Positions 16,313 to 25,047 of a stretch of 31,055 nucleotides of DNA are shown here, one piece after another. Both the position numbers and the translations under genes were made by a program. Each line of letters starts with the position of its first letter. Position 1 is the stretch's first letter. The notes beneath the pieces are model-generated. The model did no database searches. It was not told where the DNA came from and saw nothing but the letters and a program-made list of their open reading frames with translations. The stretch comes from an uncultured Erysipelotrichaceae bacterium (GTDB lineage Bacteria; Bacillota_I; Bacilli_A; RF39; UBA660): assembly GCA_902803685.1 (NCBI GenBank), contig CADCQR010000073.1, positions 1 through 31,055 on the forward strand. Reading direction: 5' to 3'.

Positions 16313-17171
16313 TTATATAATAATTTTTAGTGTAGTTATATTAACATGTCTATGTACTACAGGGTGTGATAATGATGCAATGGATGAAATTGAAATAGTG
16401 GTTACAAACTACGCCAATGAATTTATAGTAAATAAATTATATAGCAATAATGCAAAAATCACGTCTATATATCCAAATGGTGTTGATATTTACACTTATA
16501 AAATTAGCAATAAACAAAAAAAAGAATATGCTAAAAAAGAGATTTTTGTCTATAACGGTCTAATTGAAAACGAAAGAAATCTAGCAATTGACTTATTAGA
16601 TATTAATCCAAAATTAAAAATAATTGATACAGCTTACGTTTTAGAAACAGATTATGCGCCCGAGGAATTGTGGCTTAATCCTTCATCTCTATTAATGATG
16701 ACACAAAATGTTAAAAATGGACTTTTAGAATATGTATCGAGCACCTATTTACAAAAGGAAATAATTAGTTCATATGAAAACCTAAAAATTGAATTATCAA
16801 CATTGGATGCAGAATACAGGAATACAATCGCAGAAGCAAATGACAAAACGATTATCATAAATGATTCAAGCTTAAAATATCTAGAAAAGTTTGGGCTTAC
16901 AGTTTACTGCATTGATAATGATGCTACAGAAAAAACACTTGCAACTGTTCGAGAGTTAGTAAATTCTAAAGCAATATCATATATCATTACATTTTCTGGT
17001 AATGAAGATAACAACAATACAAAAGACTTATTAGAAGCATACCCAAATATCAAAAAAATCGAATTGAACAAACTAAGCAACCTATCTGAACAGGAAAAGG
17101 ACGAGAAAAAAGACTATTTTTCTATAATGACAGATAATTTAAGTTTACTAGGTCAAGAATTATACCAATAA
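16296..17171 (+). CDS. ZnuA/TroA-like lipoprotein without the metal-binding residues
   Basis: A 291-residue lipoprotein. Its signal peptide ends in the lipobox TTGC (Cys24). The rest follows the cluster A-I metal-binding protein fold: a [11 protein letters not shown] first strand, [21 protein letters not shown], a long central helix (135-185), then [16 protein letters not shown]. In zinc/manganese binders these spots are PHxYE, DPHxW and a HDA-type third site. Here the histidines read Tyr66, Glu124 and Asn189, and the acidic fourth ligand is not evident. It probably no longer binds zinc or manganese in the normal way. AAAGGAG lies 8 bases before ATG 16296; ATG 16266 lacks one. No permease or ATPase follows. 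Fold: fairly sure. Function: unknown. Confidence 0.8.
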   Translation: MKKIINYIIIFSVVILTCLCTTGCDNDAMDEIEIVVTNYANEFIVNKLYSNNAKITSIYPNGVDIYTYKISNKQKKEYAKKEIFVYNGLIENERNLAIDLLDINPKLKIIDTAYVLETDYAPEELWLNPSSLLMMTQNVKNGLLEYVSSTYLQKEIISSYENLKIELSTLDAEYRNTIAEANDKTIIINDSSLKYLEKFGLTVYCIDNDATEKTLATVRELVNSKAISYIITFSGNEDNNNTKDLLEAYPNIKKIELNKLSNLSEQEKDEKKDYFSIMTDNLSLLGQELYQ

Positions 17172-17182
17172 ATTTAAAGATT

Positions 17183-17210
17183 ATAGCTTAATATTTAGGC
17201 TATTTTTTTT
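17183..17210 (+). terminator. Rho-independent terminator after the ZnuA-like gene
   Basis: 7-bp stem (17183-17189 with 17197-17203, one G-U pair), 7-base loop, then a run of eight T. Confidence 0.85.
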
Positions 17211-17219
17211 ATATATAAA

Positions 17220-17239
17220 ACCTCGTTTTTTAACGAGGT
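17220..17239 (-). terminator. Terminator after the three-gene unknown operon
   Basis: Stem CCTCGTT/AACGAGG with an extra A-T pair and a 4-base loop, followed on the minus strand by TTTTATATAT. It lies 9 bases after the stop at 17248 and converges with the plus-strand terminator at 17183-17210. Confidence 0.8.
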
Positions 17240-17247
17240 ATAATATC

Positions 17248-17535
17248 TTATAAAAAGTTTACAGCACTAATATCTTCATTTACTAAGGCAACTAATAAAT
17301 TAATATTATATTCATCAAAAGCTTGTTTAATTCTATCATAATCAATTGAAAATATTTCAATTCTTCTAATTAAAATATCATCAATTATTTGAATTCCTAC
17401 TTCTTGCATATATTTAATTATCTTTGTAGCATTCTCTCTGTCACAGATAAACTGTCTTATAGCACTAGGAAGATTATTATTTTTGATTTTTTCAATTGTT
17501 TCACTATCTATATTTAATTCCCGTAAAAAATCCAT
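17248..17535 (-). CDS. Small unrecognised protein, last gene of a three-gene operon
   Basis: A 95-residue soluble, mostly helical protein with one short beta-like stretch near residues 48-62. No motif, signal peptide or membrane segment that I can name. Its ATG follows the upstream stop directly (TAAATG), and the AGGTGAT site lies inside the upstream gene's last codons, so translation is likely coupled. A terminator closes the operon. The reading frame is supported by the RBS and the operon position rather than by family. Confidence 0.75.
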   Translation of the reverse strand: MDFLRELNIDSETIEKIKNNNLPSAIRQFICDRENATKIIKYMQEVGIQIIDDILIRRIEIFSIDYDRIKQAFDEYNINLLVALVNEDISAVNFL

Positions 17536-19299
17536 TTAATCACCTGCTTCAATTTCTTTTTTTACACAATTATAAATCTTTGAATAGTCAGTACTACTAA
17601 TAATGGTATTATATGTAATTGCATATAGCAAGCTATCTAAAGAGTCCTCTATACCATTTTTCAATAGTATATTGTATATTCTTAATACCTTTAATCTTGA
17701 AATAATTATTCCATCAAAATTATATATTAAGGGGCTATCATAATCTATATATTTATTAATAGAAACTATATATGGGTTACTAAATATGGAATTAGTAATA
17801 GGAATATTTTGACATTTATCTATTATTCTATCATAAGAACTTCTTTCTTCTATTTCTGGAATAATCGTATTTGTCACTTTAAATTTAGTTTCATCATTTA
17901 TATCTTTATAATATGTGCCTCTTAAATCTGGCCTATTCCGTGTAATTATAGCTTTTAATTGATAATTATCTTCTCCGTCTTCTTTAATTAATCTAAATGG
18001 CCCATCTTCAGGATCGTCAATATTGCCTTTTGATTCTTTATTAGACATGTAAATATTATAAAACATCAAGGCATCTTTATTAGAGACAGTCTTTAAATTA
18101 CTTAAGTTATCCATCAAGTATTTAAGTCCTAATGGATGAATTTCAATAAATGCATCTGCTATGGCAGCAAAATCTTTTGACATTAGAGCACAAGGAGCTG
18201 GATCTATAACTCCCTTTCTCTTATGTTCAAAAGAAAATCCATATTTGCAAAATAAATCCAAATTTTTCTCAAGTAATGCATTAGGCATTGTTAAGATACA
18301 TTTACATCCTTGATATATATAATTAAGATTTAAATCAGCATTCTTTAATGTCATTATATTCTTCATAAAATCAACAGAACTGCCAGTTGTCATTATAGAA
18401 TAGTCATCCGTCTTATTATTATCGTTTTGTATTAATAAAGCACCACTTAAGTCTAACAAGGCTTTTGGTATAAGATGGTTTTCTCTGGCAAATAAAGTTA
18501 CTTTCTCTATTGTATCAGCGTTACTTCCTAGTAAAATACTAGTAAGTACATATTGATCATTAATCTTTGGGAACTGATATTCCAATAATTTTTTAAATAT
18601 ACCTCTAATATTTTTCAAATTTCCATGAGTTTTTAACAAAGCCTTATAATAATCAGCTAGTTCAGAATAATCATAACTATACTCTTTAAATAGTTCGGTC
18701 AATTCACTATCGTCAATTTCTTTATTATTCTTCTTTTTTGATGAAGACAGTGTAGTTTTAAAACATGAATTTTCATATTCTATTAGTTCGATCAATATTT
18801 GTTGTACACTAGCATCTGAATTATCTTTAAATAGTGGTTCCAATAAATTTAAAATACAAGTCGTAATTTTAAATTTATCCTGTAAAATATTTTCTATTAA
18901 ACTATTATATTTAGAAATTCTAGAATCTAACTCCTCTATTTTAGGATCTGACTGTGCTAATTTCTCGTTTAATTTATCGAAATTATCTAAAAAGTACCTA
19001 TAGGCTTCTTTATCTTTCTTAAATAATCTTAAAGTCGATTTATAGTCCTTATTCATAGTAAGTATTCTTCTTATCGTCTTTAATTCCTTGTATAATCTAT
19101 CTTTATCATCTATATTTAACTTATAAACAATTCCTTTTAGTTCCTCTAATTTTACATATATTATAGATTCGACATTTTCTAGGTCTTTTCTTAATTCTAT
19201 CAACCCATGATTTAATGCAAGTTGATTTTCTTTTTCCTTTTTTAATTGTTCAATTTCTTTTTTTATTAAAGATATTAATTCTTCTTTTTTAGAAAACAT
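17536..19299 (-). CDS. Unrecognised helical cytoplasmic protein
   Basis: A 587-residue protein. Residues 1-150 are charged with coiled-coil character (LISLIKKEIEQLKKEKENQ and similar). Residues 150-350 are alpha-helical, with no signal or membrane segment. Residues 350-480 include an odd CKYGFSFEHKRKGVID and a Pro/Asp-rich stretch near ITRNRPDLRGTYY. The C-terminal 100 residues (LIYNFDGIIISRLKVLRI) may be a separate domain. I do not recognise a family. ATG 19299 is preferred: GGTGAT is 3 bases upstream, and the first in-frame GTG (19311) lies within the RBS region. It lies between two other unknown genes with almost no spacing, which suggests a shared task. Confidence 0.8.
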   Translation of the reverse strand: MFSKKEELISLIKKEIEQLKKEKENQLALNHGLIELRKDLENVESIIYVKLEELKGIVYKLNIDDKDRLYKELKTIRRILTMNKDYKSTLRLFKKDKEAYRYFLDNFDKLNEKLAQSDPKIEELDSRISKYNSLIENILQDKFKITTCILNLLEPLFKDNSDASVQQILIELIEYENSCFKTTLSSSKKKNNKEIDDSELTELFKEYSYDYSELADYYKALLKTHGNLKNIRGIFKKLLEYQFPKINDQYVLTSILLGSNADTIEKVTLFARENHLIPKALLDLSGALLIQNDNNKTDDYSIMTTGSSVDFMKNIMTLKNADLNLNYIYQGCKCILTMPNALLEKNLDLFCKYGFSFEHKRKGVIDPAPCALMSKDFAAIADAFIEIHPLGLKYLMDNLSNLKTVSNKDALMFYNIYMSNKESKGNIDDPEDGPFRLIKEDGEDNYQLKAIITRNRPDLRGTYYKDINDETKFKVTNTIIPEIEERSSYDRIIDKCQNIPITNSIFSNPYIVSINKYIDYDSPLIYNFDGIIISRLKVLRIYNILLKNGIEDSLDSLLYAITYNTIISSTDYSKIYNCVKKEIEAGD

Positions 19300-19312
19300 A
19301 CTATCACCCACT

Positions 19313-20542
19313 TTATGCTTTTTTCTTTATTAGATTGTTATCAATATAGTTTACTATTGGCGCTAATTCCATAGCTAGTGAATCTATATCTGCACTATCT
19401 TTTTCAATAATTGTTTTTATCTCATAAGCCAATAAGCGTTCAATATTCTCTGTTGTTTTATATATTTCTTCTCTTAAAGCTGCATTTTTTAAGCAGGTGC
19501 TTACGGTATCTTCTAAATCTTTTTCTATAACCGGGCTAATTCCTTTTAGATACTTGCTATTTCTTTTCAAATACATTTTAGCCTTTTCAATAATTTCTTC
19601 TGAATCAGCCTGGTCATTTCCTAGTAATGTATCATAGTAATCATTAAATAATTTATATGGATTTTGGTGCTTATTTGCTTTTAGTTGCTTTTCTGCTCGC
19701 ACTAATCTTCTTCTATCAATGGGGGGGGTATAAAGGGTTCCTTCCTCTGCTTCCGTTTTTTTATCATGGGTGGATTCTTCTTTTGTGCATTCAGATAATA
19801 ACTCATCGCTACAAACAAAAGTAATCGGAGCTTCAACAGTAGCTTGTATTTCATAGTTTTCAGAAGTATCTAATTTATTGACCACCTTTTTCCCAGTTGC
19901 ATCTGAATTTACATCGAGTTCATAATCTTCTAGTATTTGATTATGCTTAGCCACGTTGAATGATAAAGCCATCAATAATGCATCATTAATTTGGGTGCTA
20001 TTAAGTTTTAGTGCTGATAAAAAGTCAATATATGAATCAATATCTTCGACTTCTCTTACTATCCCAACTGGTGCAAAAAAAGTTTTATAATTAGAAATAA
20101 CACCTAATTTATTTTCTAGGCTCTCTTCTTCTTTACGCAATAGAGACTCGCTACTATCGCCTTCTAGGGAGCTTAATTTTAATAAAAAATTACTTATTAT
20201 TTGTTTCGAATAAAATTCTTGGTCTTTAGCATATTTTAATAATCCTGTACTAGTTAATAATGACAAATTTTTTAATTCCTTTATGAGTTGTCTAGCTAAC
20301 TTATCACTTCCCATTACATATAAAACAAAATTATAAAAACTTATTTGCTCTAATTTACTATGTAAACTATCATAATACTCTAAAAGATTATTCAAAGTGC
20401 TGACATCTTTATGTTTAACATCCTTTAAATAATCTGTCTCTATTTTTTTATCATCTAAAACATTCAATTTTCCTAGTAATTCTTCTTCCATATCTTGAGC
20501 TCTTACTATAATATTACTAGTTATTTTACGTGTATCCAACAT
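19313..20542 (-). CDS. Unrecognised helical protein with a C8 tract in its gene
   Basis: A 409-residue soluble, largely helical protein and first gene of the operon. Residues 1-130 and 290-405 are helical and charged. Residues 205-270 are a Thr/Glu/Asp-rich, probably disordered linker ending in TLYTPPIDRRR. No signal or membrane segment, and no family I can name. The codons for TPP contain eight C in a row (19721-19728 on the plus strand as G), a possible slippage site. ATG 20542 is chosen because AGGTG lies 7 bases upstream; the GTG at 20551 belongs to that site. A promoter -10 (TATACT) lies 30 bases upstream. Confidence 0.8.
   Translation of the reverse strand: MLDTRKITSNIIVRAQDMEEELLGKLNVLDDKKIETDYLKDVKHKDVSTLNNLLEYYDSLHSKLEQISFYNFVLYVMGSDKLARQLIKELKNLSLLTSTGLLKYAKDQEFYSKQIISNFLLKLSSLEGDSSESLLRKEEESLENKLGVISNYKTFFAPVGIVREVEDIDSYIDFLSALKLNSTQINDALLMALSFNVAKHNQILEDYELDVNSDATGKKVVNKLDTSENYEIQATVEAPITFVCSDELLSECTKEESTHDKKTEAEEGTLYTPPIDRRRLVRAEKQLKANKHQNPYKLFNDYYDTLLGNDQADSEEIIEKAKMYLKRNSKYLKGISPVIEKDLEDTVSTCLKNAALREEIYKTTENIERLLAYEIKTIIEKDSADIDSLAMELAPIVNYIDNNLIKKKA
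19721..19728 (+). repeat. Run of eight G (eight C in the coding strand)
   Basis: Homopolymer of eight G in a genome with very few G or C runs, inside the gene at 19313-20542. Gain or loss of one base would truncate the protein about two-thirds of the way along. Confidence 0.9.
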
Positions 20543-20571
20543 AATTAGCACCTACTTTTTATTCTAATTAG

Positions 20572-20577
20572 AGTATA
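20572..20577 (-). promoter_or_regulatory. -10 element for the three-gene unknown operon
   Basis: TATACT on the minus strand, 29 bases before ATG 20542. The -35 at 17 bases is weak (TTTAAA). Confidence 0.5.
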
Positions 20578-20604
20578 CTATAAGTTTTATTTTTTTTAAA
20601 GTCT

Positions 20605-20940
20605 TTAATTTATGGCGCTCTCTATTTCCCGCATAATATAATGCATTATTTTATTAAAAATATTATCTATTATGTTTCCTAATTTAATAAAAGCCCTAGA
20701 TATAAGATTATTATAGTCTTTTTTTTCTTCTAAATAATTTGAAGCAACTATCTTTTCACCATTTAATACATCTTTTTCAAATCTATTTATCGCTTCTGTT
20801 GTTAGTGTACTATTTTGATTCTCTACAGTTTTGTAATAACCAGTCAAAGAAATAATATAAACAGCTGCAAAGGAAAGTAAGAGAATATAGGCAATTGGTT
20901 TTATAATAGGTTTTATGAGCCCTTTTATTTTCTTATTCAC
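20605..20940 (-). CDS. Small membrane protein coupled to spoIIP
   Basis: A 111-residue protein with a basic N-terminus, one membrane segment (about 14-36) and a charged, helical tail that should lie outside. I do not recognise a family. The start is taken as GTG 20940: GGAGG lies 6 bases upstream inside spoIIP, and the GTG overlaps the last 8 bases of that gene. The ATG at 20973 lies deeper inside spoIIP with no RBS. Overlap and coupling suggest a role with SpoIIP in engulfment, but that is inference. Confidence 0.75.
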   Translation of the reverse strand: MNKKIKGLIKPIIKPIAYILLLSFAAVYIISLTGYYKTVENQNSTLTTEAINRFEKDVLNGEKIVASNYLEEKKDYNNLISRAFIKLGNIIDNIFNKIMHYIMREIESAIN

Positions 20941-21769
20941 TGATAACCTCCAAAAAGCATTCATAAAATGCAAGAGTTGTATTTAACACTTCATATATAG
21001 TATTTTCTTGCCCTCCAAATTCGGCTAATATACAATTGGGAGATACATCTTGATTATAGATACCATTAACTCCAGGGCCACTTTTTTTATAAATACCTTT
21101 ACATAGACCAGGATACCTTTCGTTTAATTTATCTACTATCTTTTGTGTAAAGTCTAAATTTTCTTTATAATTATCATTTTCAAGTCCAACAATAAATAAT
21201 AATTGAGCATAACTTTTATCATTGATTATAGTAGTTGTCTTAGCTTTTTCTAAACTATCTCTATGAACATCAATATAGTATTTTATAGAAGGATAGCTAT
21301 CTTTTACATCATCAATATATAATCTACTGGCTTTATAACTTGAAGCATAATTCCAATTGTTTTTATTTAAAATTTCTTTTATACTTCTTTCTTCAACTAT
21401 AGTTTGGATATTAGCTTGCTCAAATTTTTCTTTAAGTATATAGTTAACCATTGTAACATTCGGCACAAAGGAGAAAAGATTATTAGAGGCATATTCTTCT
21501 GTATCATGAGTATTATATATATAAATTAATGGTTCCTTTGCTTCCTCAACATTTTCAGATGGTTTATTTTCTTTTATAGTCTTTATTCTATCTAAATAGG
21601 TTTTATCAGATAAAACTTCTTCTATCAAAAACTGATTATATTTTTTTTCAATATTGATATTATATTTTTCTAGGCTCTTGAAAGATATAATTATTCCTAT
21701 TACAAACATTATAAAACAAAAGATTACTCTTCTTCTTAATCTACTTAACATTGTATTTTTTAATTTCAT
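20933..21769 (-). CDS. spoIIP: Stage II sporulation protein P
   Basis: Peptidoglycan amidase/endopeptidase that works with SpoIID and SpoIIM in septal thinning and engulfment of the forespore. The 278-residue protein has an N-terminal membrane anchor (15-30) and the SpoIIP amidase domain from about 80. Zinc-site landmarks are visible: IYNTHDTEEYA (H88), YYIDVHRDS (H169) and ILAEFGGQENT (E250). It is shorter than the Bacillus protein (about 400) because the N-terminal linker is reduced. AGGTGG lies 4 bases before the ATG. The order gpr-spoIIP matches Bacillus. Confidence 0.95.
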   Translation of the reverse strand: MKLKNTMLSRLRRRVIFCFIMFVIGIIISFKSLEKYNINIEKKYNQFLIEEVLSDKTYLDRIKTIKENKPSENVEEAKEPLIYIYNTHDTEEYASNNLFSFVPNVTMVNYILKEKFEQANIQTIVEERSIKEILNKNNWNYASSYKASRLYIDDVKDSYPSIKYYIDVHRDSLEKAKTTTIINDKSYAQLLFIVGLENDNYKENLDFTQKIVDKLNERYPGLCKGIYKKSGPGVNGIYNQDVSPNCILAEFGGQENTIYEVLNTTLAFYECFLEVISE

Positions 21770-21805
21770 AAAACCACCTAAATATAGAGTAGTAAAACAG
21801 AAGAA

Positions 21806-22603
21806 TTAATTATGTCGATTTATTGGATGAAGTACATTATTAATACTATTAGATATTATAAAGCTTAATTTTTCTATTAGATAATCAACTTCTTTTGGAG
21901 TTACTATCAGATTATCTTCAATTTCATAGGTATCGATATTATATTTTTTTAGAATATTTAATATCAGACTTTCTAGATCTAAGACTGTTGGAACTCCTAT
22001 GGCAATTACCTTTGAATTTAAAATTTCTTTTGATAATTCGCCACGATTATTATTTACCCCACTACCTGGATTTATGCCTTTATCTGTAAGCTGAATAGTT
22101 TTATTTAGCCTTGATTCATTTGAGGTACATAAACTATCAATCAGTATTGTATAATCTGGTTTAACTATATCCACAGTATGTTTAATTAGTTCTACTGAAG
22201 ATATACCAGTATTTCCATAAACAGAGGGTTCAAATATTGCGACATTAGAATAGTCTCCCTGCACTTCTCCCATTAAGAATAAATGCCTAGTTACTAGAAT
22301 ATTATCCAATACTTTTGGCCCCAGTGCGTCAGGTGTTGATTTTCGGTTACCTAAACCAACAATAAGTACTTTTGAGTTAGGCTCAATATAATTAGCCAGT
22401 TCTTCAGTTAATAGCCTTTCTATGATTTTTCTTTGAGTACTATCAGTACTATCGATAAATGTTATCGTTGAAAAAGTGTATGAATTACGTTTTGAACGAT
22501 ATAATGATACCCCATTATTAGTATAAATTTCATTTTTAATTTCTTGACTATCTATTAATAAATCTGTTCTTAAATTCATTTTTTTAGTATCTATAATATG
22601 CAT
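21806..22603 (-). CDS. gpr: Germination protease GPR
   Basis: Aspartic-type protease that degrades small acid-soluble spore proteins at germination, made as a zymogen in the forespore. The 265-residue protein shows GLGNRKSTPDALGP, FEPSVYGNTGISSVE, ILIDSL and GINPGSGVNNNRGELS, all close to family landmarks. It is about 100 residues shorter than Bacillus GPR (about 370), mostly near the middle and C-terminus. AGGTGA lies 7 bases before the ATG. It is divergent from rpsT with about 107 bases between starts. I found no convincing SigF/SigG promoter there. Confidence 0.93.
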   Translation of the reverse strand: MHIIDTKKMNLRTDLLIDSQEIKNEIYTNNGVSLYRSKRNSYTFSTITFIDSTDSTQRKIIERLLTEELANYIEPNSKVLIVGLGNRKSTPDALGPKVLDNILVTRHLFLMGEVQGDYSNVAIFEPSVYGNTGISSVELIKHTVDIVKPDYTILIDSLCTSNESRLNKTIQLTDKGINPGSGVNNNRGELSKEILNSKVIAIGVPTVLDLESLILNILKKYNIDTYEIEDNLIVTPKEVDYLIEKLSFIISNSINNVLHPINRHN

Positions 22604-22649
22604 TTGTTTTTCACCTAGTAGTAATATTAACTAAATTATAAAAAATTAT

Positions 22650-22678
22650 TTGATTTTTCTTAAGTTTTTTGATAAGAT
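22650..22678 (+). promoter_or_regulatory. SigA-type promoter for rpsT
   Basis: -35 TTGATT (22650-22655), 17-base spacer, -10 TAAGAT (22673-22678) with a TGa extension, 32 bases before the rpsT ATG. Confidence 0.7.
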
Positions 22679-22710
22679 TATCTTGTTTTATGAAAAAGTG
22701 AGGTGAGAAT

Positions 22711-22974
22711 ATGCCAAATATTAAAAGTGCAAAAAAACGTATGCGTTCTAATGCTAAAAAAGCTGATGTAAATACTTTAGTAACTTCAAGCATGAAAACT
22801 GCTATAAAAAAATTTGAACGTGAAGTAAAAGACGGAAGCAAGGAAGAAGCTTGTAATAAATTAAATATCGCTGTACAAAGAATCGATAAAGCAGTATCTT
22901 CAGGATTGGTTCACAAAAATAAAGCTGCTCGTTTAAAGTCAAGATTAACAAAGATGAAAAACACAATGGAGTAA
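22711..22974 (+). CDS. rpsT: 30S ribosomal protein S20
   Basis: Binds 16S rRNA early in small-subunit assembly. The 87-residue, Lys-rich helical protein has the family pattern PNIKSAKKRMRSNAKK at the start, a central EREVKDGSKEEACNKLN and IHKNKAARLKSRL-like end (here LVHKNKAARLKSRLTK). GAGGTGA lies 5 bases before the ATG. It is divergent from gpr as in Bacillus, with its own promoter and terminator. Confidence 0.97.
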   Translation: MPNIKSAKKRMRSNAKKADVNTLVTSSMKTAIKKFEREVKDGSKEEACNKLNIAVQRIDKAVSSGLVHKNKAARLKSRLTKMKNTME

Positions 22975-22978
22975 TAAG

Positions 22979-23004
22979 CAATTACATTTAGTAATTGTTT
23001 TTTT
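22979..23004 (+). terminator. Rho-independent terminator of rpsT
   Basis: Stem CAATTAC/GTAATTG (22979-22985 with 22991-22997), 5-base loop, then seven T. Confidence 0.85.
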
Positions 23005-23087
23005 GTAAATAAAAATATATTAATAGTGTTATTATTTACTAATTATGAACTCCTTGCTAAAATTATATTTATTGGAGCGTGTTATTT

Positions 23088-24098
23088 ATGGATAATAATA
23101 CAGATATAAAAAAAGATAAAAAGCGAAGTTTTTTAGACTTAGTTTATGACTTAATAATAAATATTATTTTGATTGGGACAGTATTATATGCTGGGTTTCT
23201 AGCATTTCAATACTTTGATCCATATGATTTTTATTACTATTACAATAAAATAGTTAATAAGATTGACTATAATACACTAACTGTTGATAAAAACGAATAT
23301 TATTTAGATGATGACTACATTTATGTGCAGAACAGTAAATACATCCATCCATCTAATAAAGAAGAATTGATTAATGCCATGCATACATTTATTAATTCTG
23401 GTCAAGATGAAATAATGTTTACATGTACTAAGGAATATGCAGATTGTGGGAAAGATGCTCAAGATTTAATTTATGACTCTGAAAAAAGCATAATCAGTAA
23501 AATATACGAATTTTCACATCCTTTTAATGACTATACTTCAATTTCTTGCGGATTTGATGAAAGAACTCACATAGTATCGTTCAAAATAAAGAAAAAATAT
23601 ACTAGTGATAAAATAGATATAGTGAACAAAAAAGTCGATGAAATTTTTAATCAATTATATAATTCAAGCAAATCTGATGTAGATAACATTAAGACTATTC
23701 ATGATTATTTAGTAAATAATATTGATTATGATAAGGAGAAAAGTGATTTTATTGAAAAGATTACAGAAATTGATAGTCCATATGACTCTACAACGGCATA
23801 TGGTGCCTTAGTTCAACATAAGGCCGTATGTGGAGGATATACTGATGCTATGTTTCTATTTCTACAAAAAATGAATATTAGAAGTATGAGAATAACTTCA
23901 GATAATCATATATGGAATGCTGTCTTTATTAATAATCGATGGTTGCATCTTGACTTAACATGGGATGATGGAAAATATACAACAGGGAGAAGCTTTTTAT
24001 CCCATAAATACTTTTTAATTGATACTGAAACTTTGCTACAGCAAGATAGTGAATCCCATACTTTTGATCAAAATGTTTATCAAGAAGTAAAAAGCTAA
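23088..24098 (+). CDS. Membrane-anchored transglutaminase-like protein
   Basis: A 336-residue protein with a charged N-terminus, a membrane segment (about 20-42) and a transglutaminase-like (papain-fold) domain at 195-320. The triad is visible: Cys in KAVCGGYTDAM (C248), His in DNHIWNAV (H274) and Asp in WLHLDLTWDD (D289). Such bacterial domains act as peptidases or crosslinking enzymes; the substrate is unknown. The domain should face outside. ATG 23088 has GGAG 10 bases upstream; the GTG at 23079 is too close to it. A single-gene unit between two terminators. Confidence 0.88.
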   Translation: MDNNTDIKKDKKRSFLDLVYDLIINIILIGTVLYAGFLAFQYFDPYDFYYYYNKIVNKIDYNTLTVDKNEYYLDDDYIYVQNSKYIHPSNKEELINAMHTFINSGQDEIMFTCTKEYADCGKDAQDLIYDSEKSIISKIYEFSHPFNDYTSISCGFDERTHIVSFKIKKKYTSDKIDIVNKKVDEIFNQLYNSSKSDVDNIKTIHDYLVNNIDYDKEKSDFIEKITEIDSPYDSTTAYGALVQHKAVCGGYTDAMFLFLQKMNIRSMRITSDNHIWNAVFINNRWLHLDLTWDDGKYTTGRSFLSHKYFLIDTETLLQQDSESHTFDQNVYQEVKS

Positions 24099-24100
24099 AG

Positions 24101-24131
24101 AAAAAAATAAGCCCTAAATGCTTATTTTTTT
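24101..24131. terminator. Bidirectional terminator between the transglutaminase-like gene and miaA
   Basis: 12-bp perfect stem (24101-24112 with 24120-24131) with a 7-base loop. Its arms carry A7 and T7, so it gives a T-tract on either strand. The genes on both sides converge on it. Confidence 0.85.
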
Positions 24132-24147
24132 GTTACATAGAGAAATA

Positions 24148-25035
24148 TTATATATAATCTTCTCCATTAATAAATTGATATACCTCATTTATCGTATTAT
24201 CAAAATCAGCAAAATCAACATTAAACCATTTCGTATTAAATTGATGATTAAAAAATGTATACTGTCTTTTGGCATATCTTCTTGAATTTTGCTTAATTGC
24301 ATTTATAGTGTCTTCTAATGAGGCATTGTTAAAGAAATAATTAGCAAATTCTTTATACCCTATACCTGAGTTTAATATTCGAGAATTTTTATATTCATTT
24401 TTTAAACTTTCAACTTCTTCCAACAAACCATTTTTCATCATTATATCAACACGTTTATTTATTCTTTCATAAAGATACTCTCTATTCGTCGTTAGTCCCA
24501 CTACTTTTATGTTATATAATAATTTATCCTTGTTATTAGTAATTACTTCCTTATGTTCTAGTTTATTTAGTAAGCGTATTAACCTTTTTCTATTATTTAA
24601 ATGAACGGTACACTCTGGCAGACATTTCTTTATTTTCATTAGTAATTCTTCATTACTCAATTCACTATAATCTCTATTTGCTTCATCTGTTTTTGTAAAT
24701 CGATAGTCATAAAGCGCTGCTTTTATATAAAGGCCTGTACCTCCAACTATTATTATTCTTTTATTTTTGGAGGAAATGTCAGTAATTAACTTTCTTACAT
24801 CTTGCTGATAATCAAATACTGTATAATCTTCGTCTACCTCTCTTATATCAATAAGATGATGTGGTATTCCCGCTCTTTCTTGAACTGTAGGCTTGGCACT
24901 GCCAATATTCAAACGCTTGTATATTGCAACAGAGTCACCATTTATTATTTCAGCATCTAACTTTTTAGCTAATTCAATGCTCAATTTAGTTTTACCAACA
25001 CCAGTTGGGCCAACAATTACTACTATGTCTTGCAT
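24148..25035 (-). CDS. miaA: tRNA dimethylallyltransferase
   Basis: Adds a dimethylallyl group to A37 of tRNAs that read codons starting with U. The 295-residue protein has the P-loop IVGPTGVGKTKLS (8-20), INGDSVAIYKRLNIGSAKP, GIPHHLID, VGGTGLYIKAALYD and RRYAKRQYTFFNHQ. Full length for the family. It starts 12 bases after the mutL stop with AGGAGG upstream. The order mutL-miaA is common in Bacillota. Confidence 0.97.
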   Translation of the reverse strand: MQDIVVIVGPTGVGKTKLSIELAKKLDAEIINGDSVAIYKRLNIGSAKPTVQERAGIPHHLIDIREVDEDYTVFDYQQDVRKLITDISSKNKRIIIVGGTGLYIKAALYDYRFTKTDEANRDYSELSNEELLMKIKKCLPECTVHLNNRKRLIRLLNKLEHKEVITNNKDKLLYNIKVVGLTTNREYLYERINKRVDIMMKNGLLEEVESLKNEYKNSRILNSGIGYKEFANYFFNNASLEDTINAIKQNSRRYAKRQYTFFNHQFNTKWFNVDFADFDNTINEVYQFINGEDYI

Positions 25036-25047
25036 AAATTCCTCCTG

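Noticed and set aside
22604..22710. SigF/SigG promoter for gpr
   Set aside because: I saw no convincing match to the forespore promoter pattern at the right spacing before the gpr start.
22611..22841. Minus-strand frame over rpsT
   Set aside because: It is antisense to S20, a certain gene, and has no ribosome binding site.
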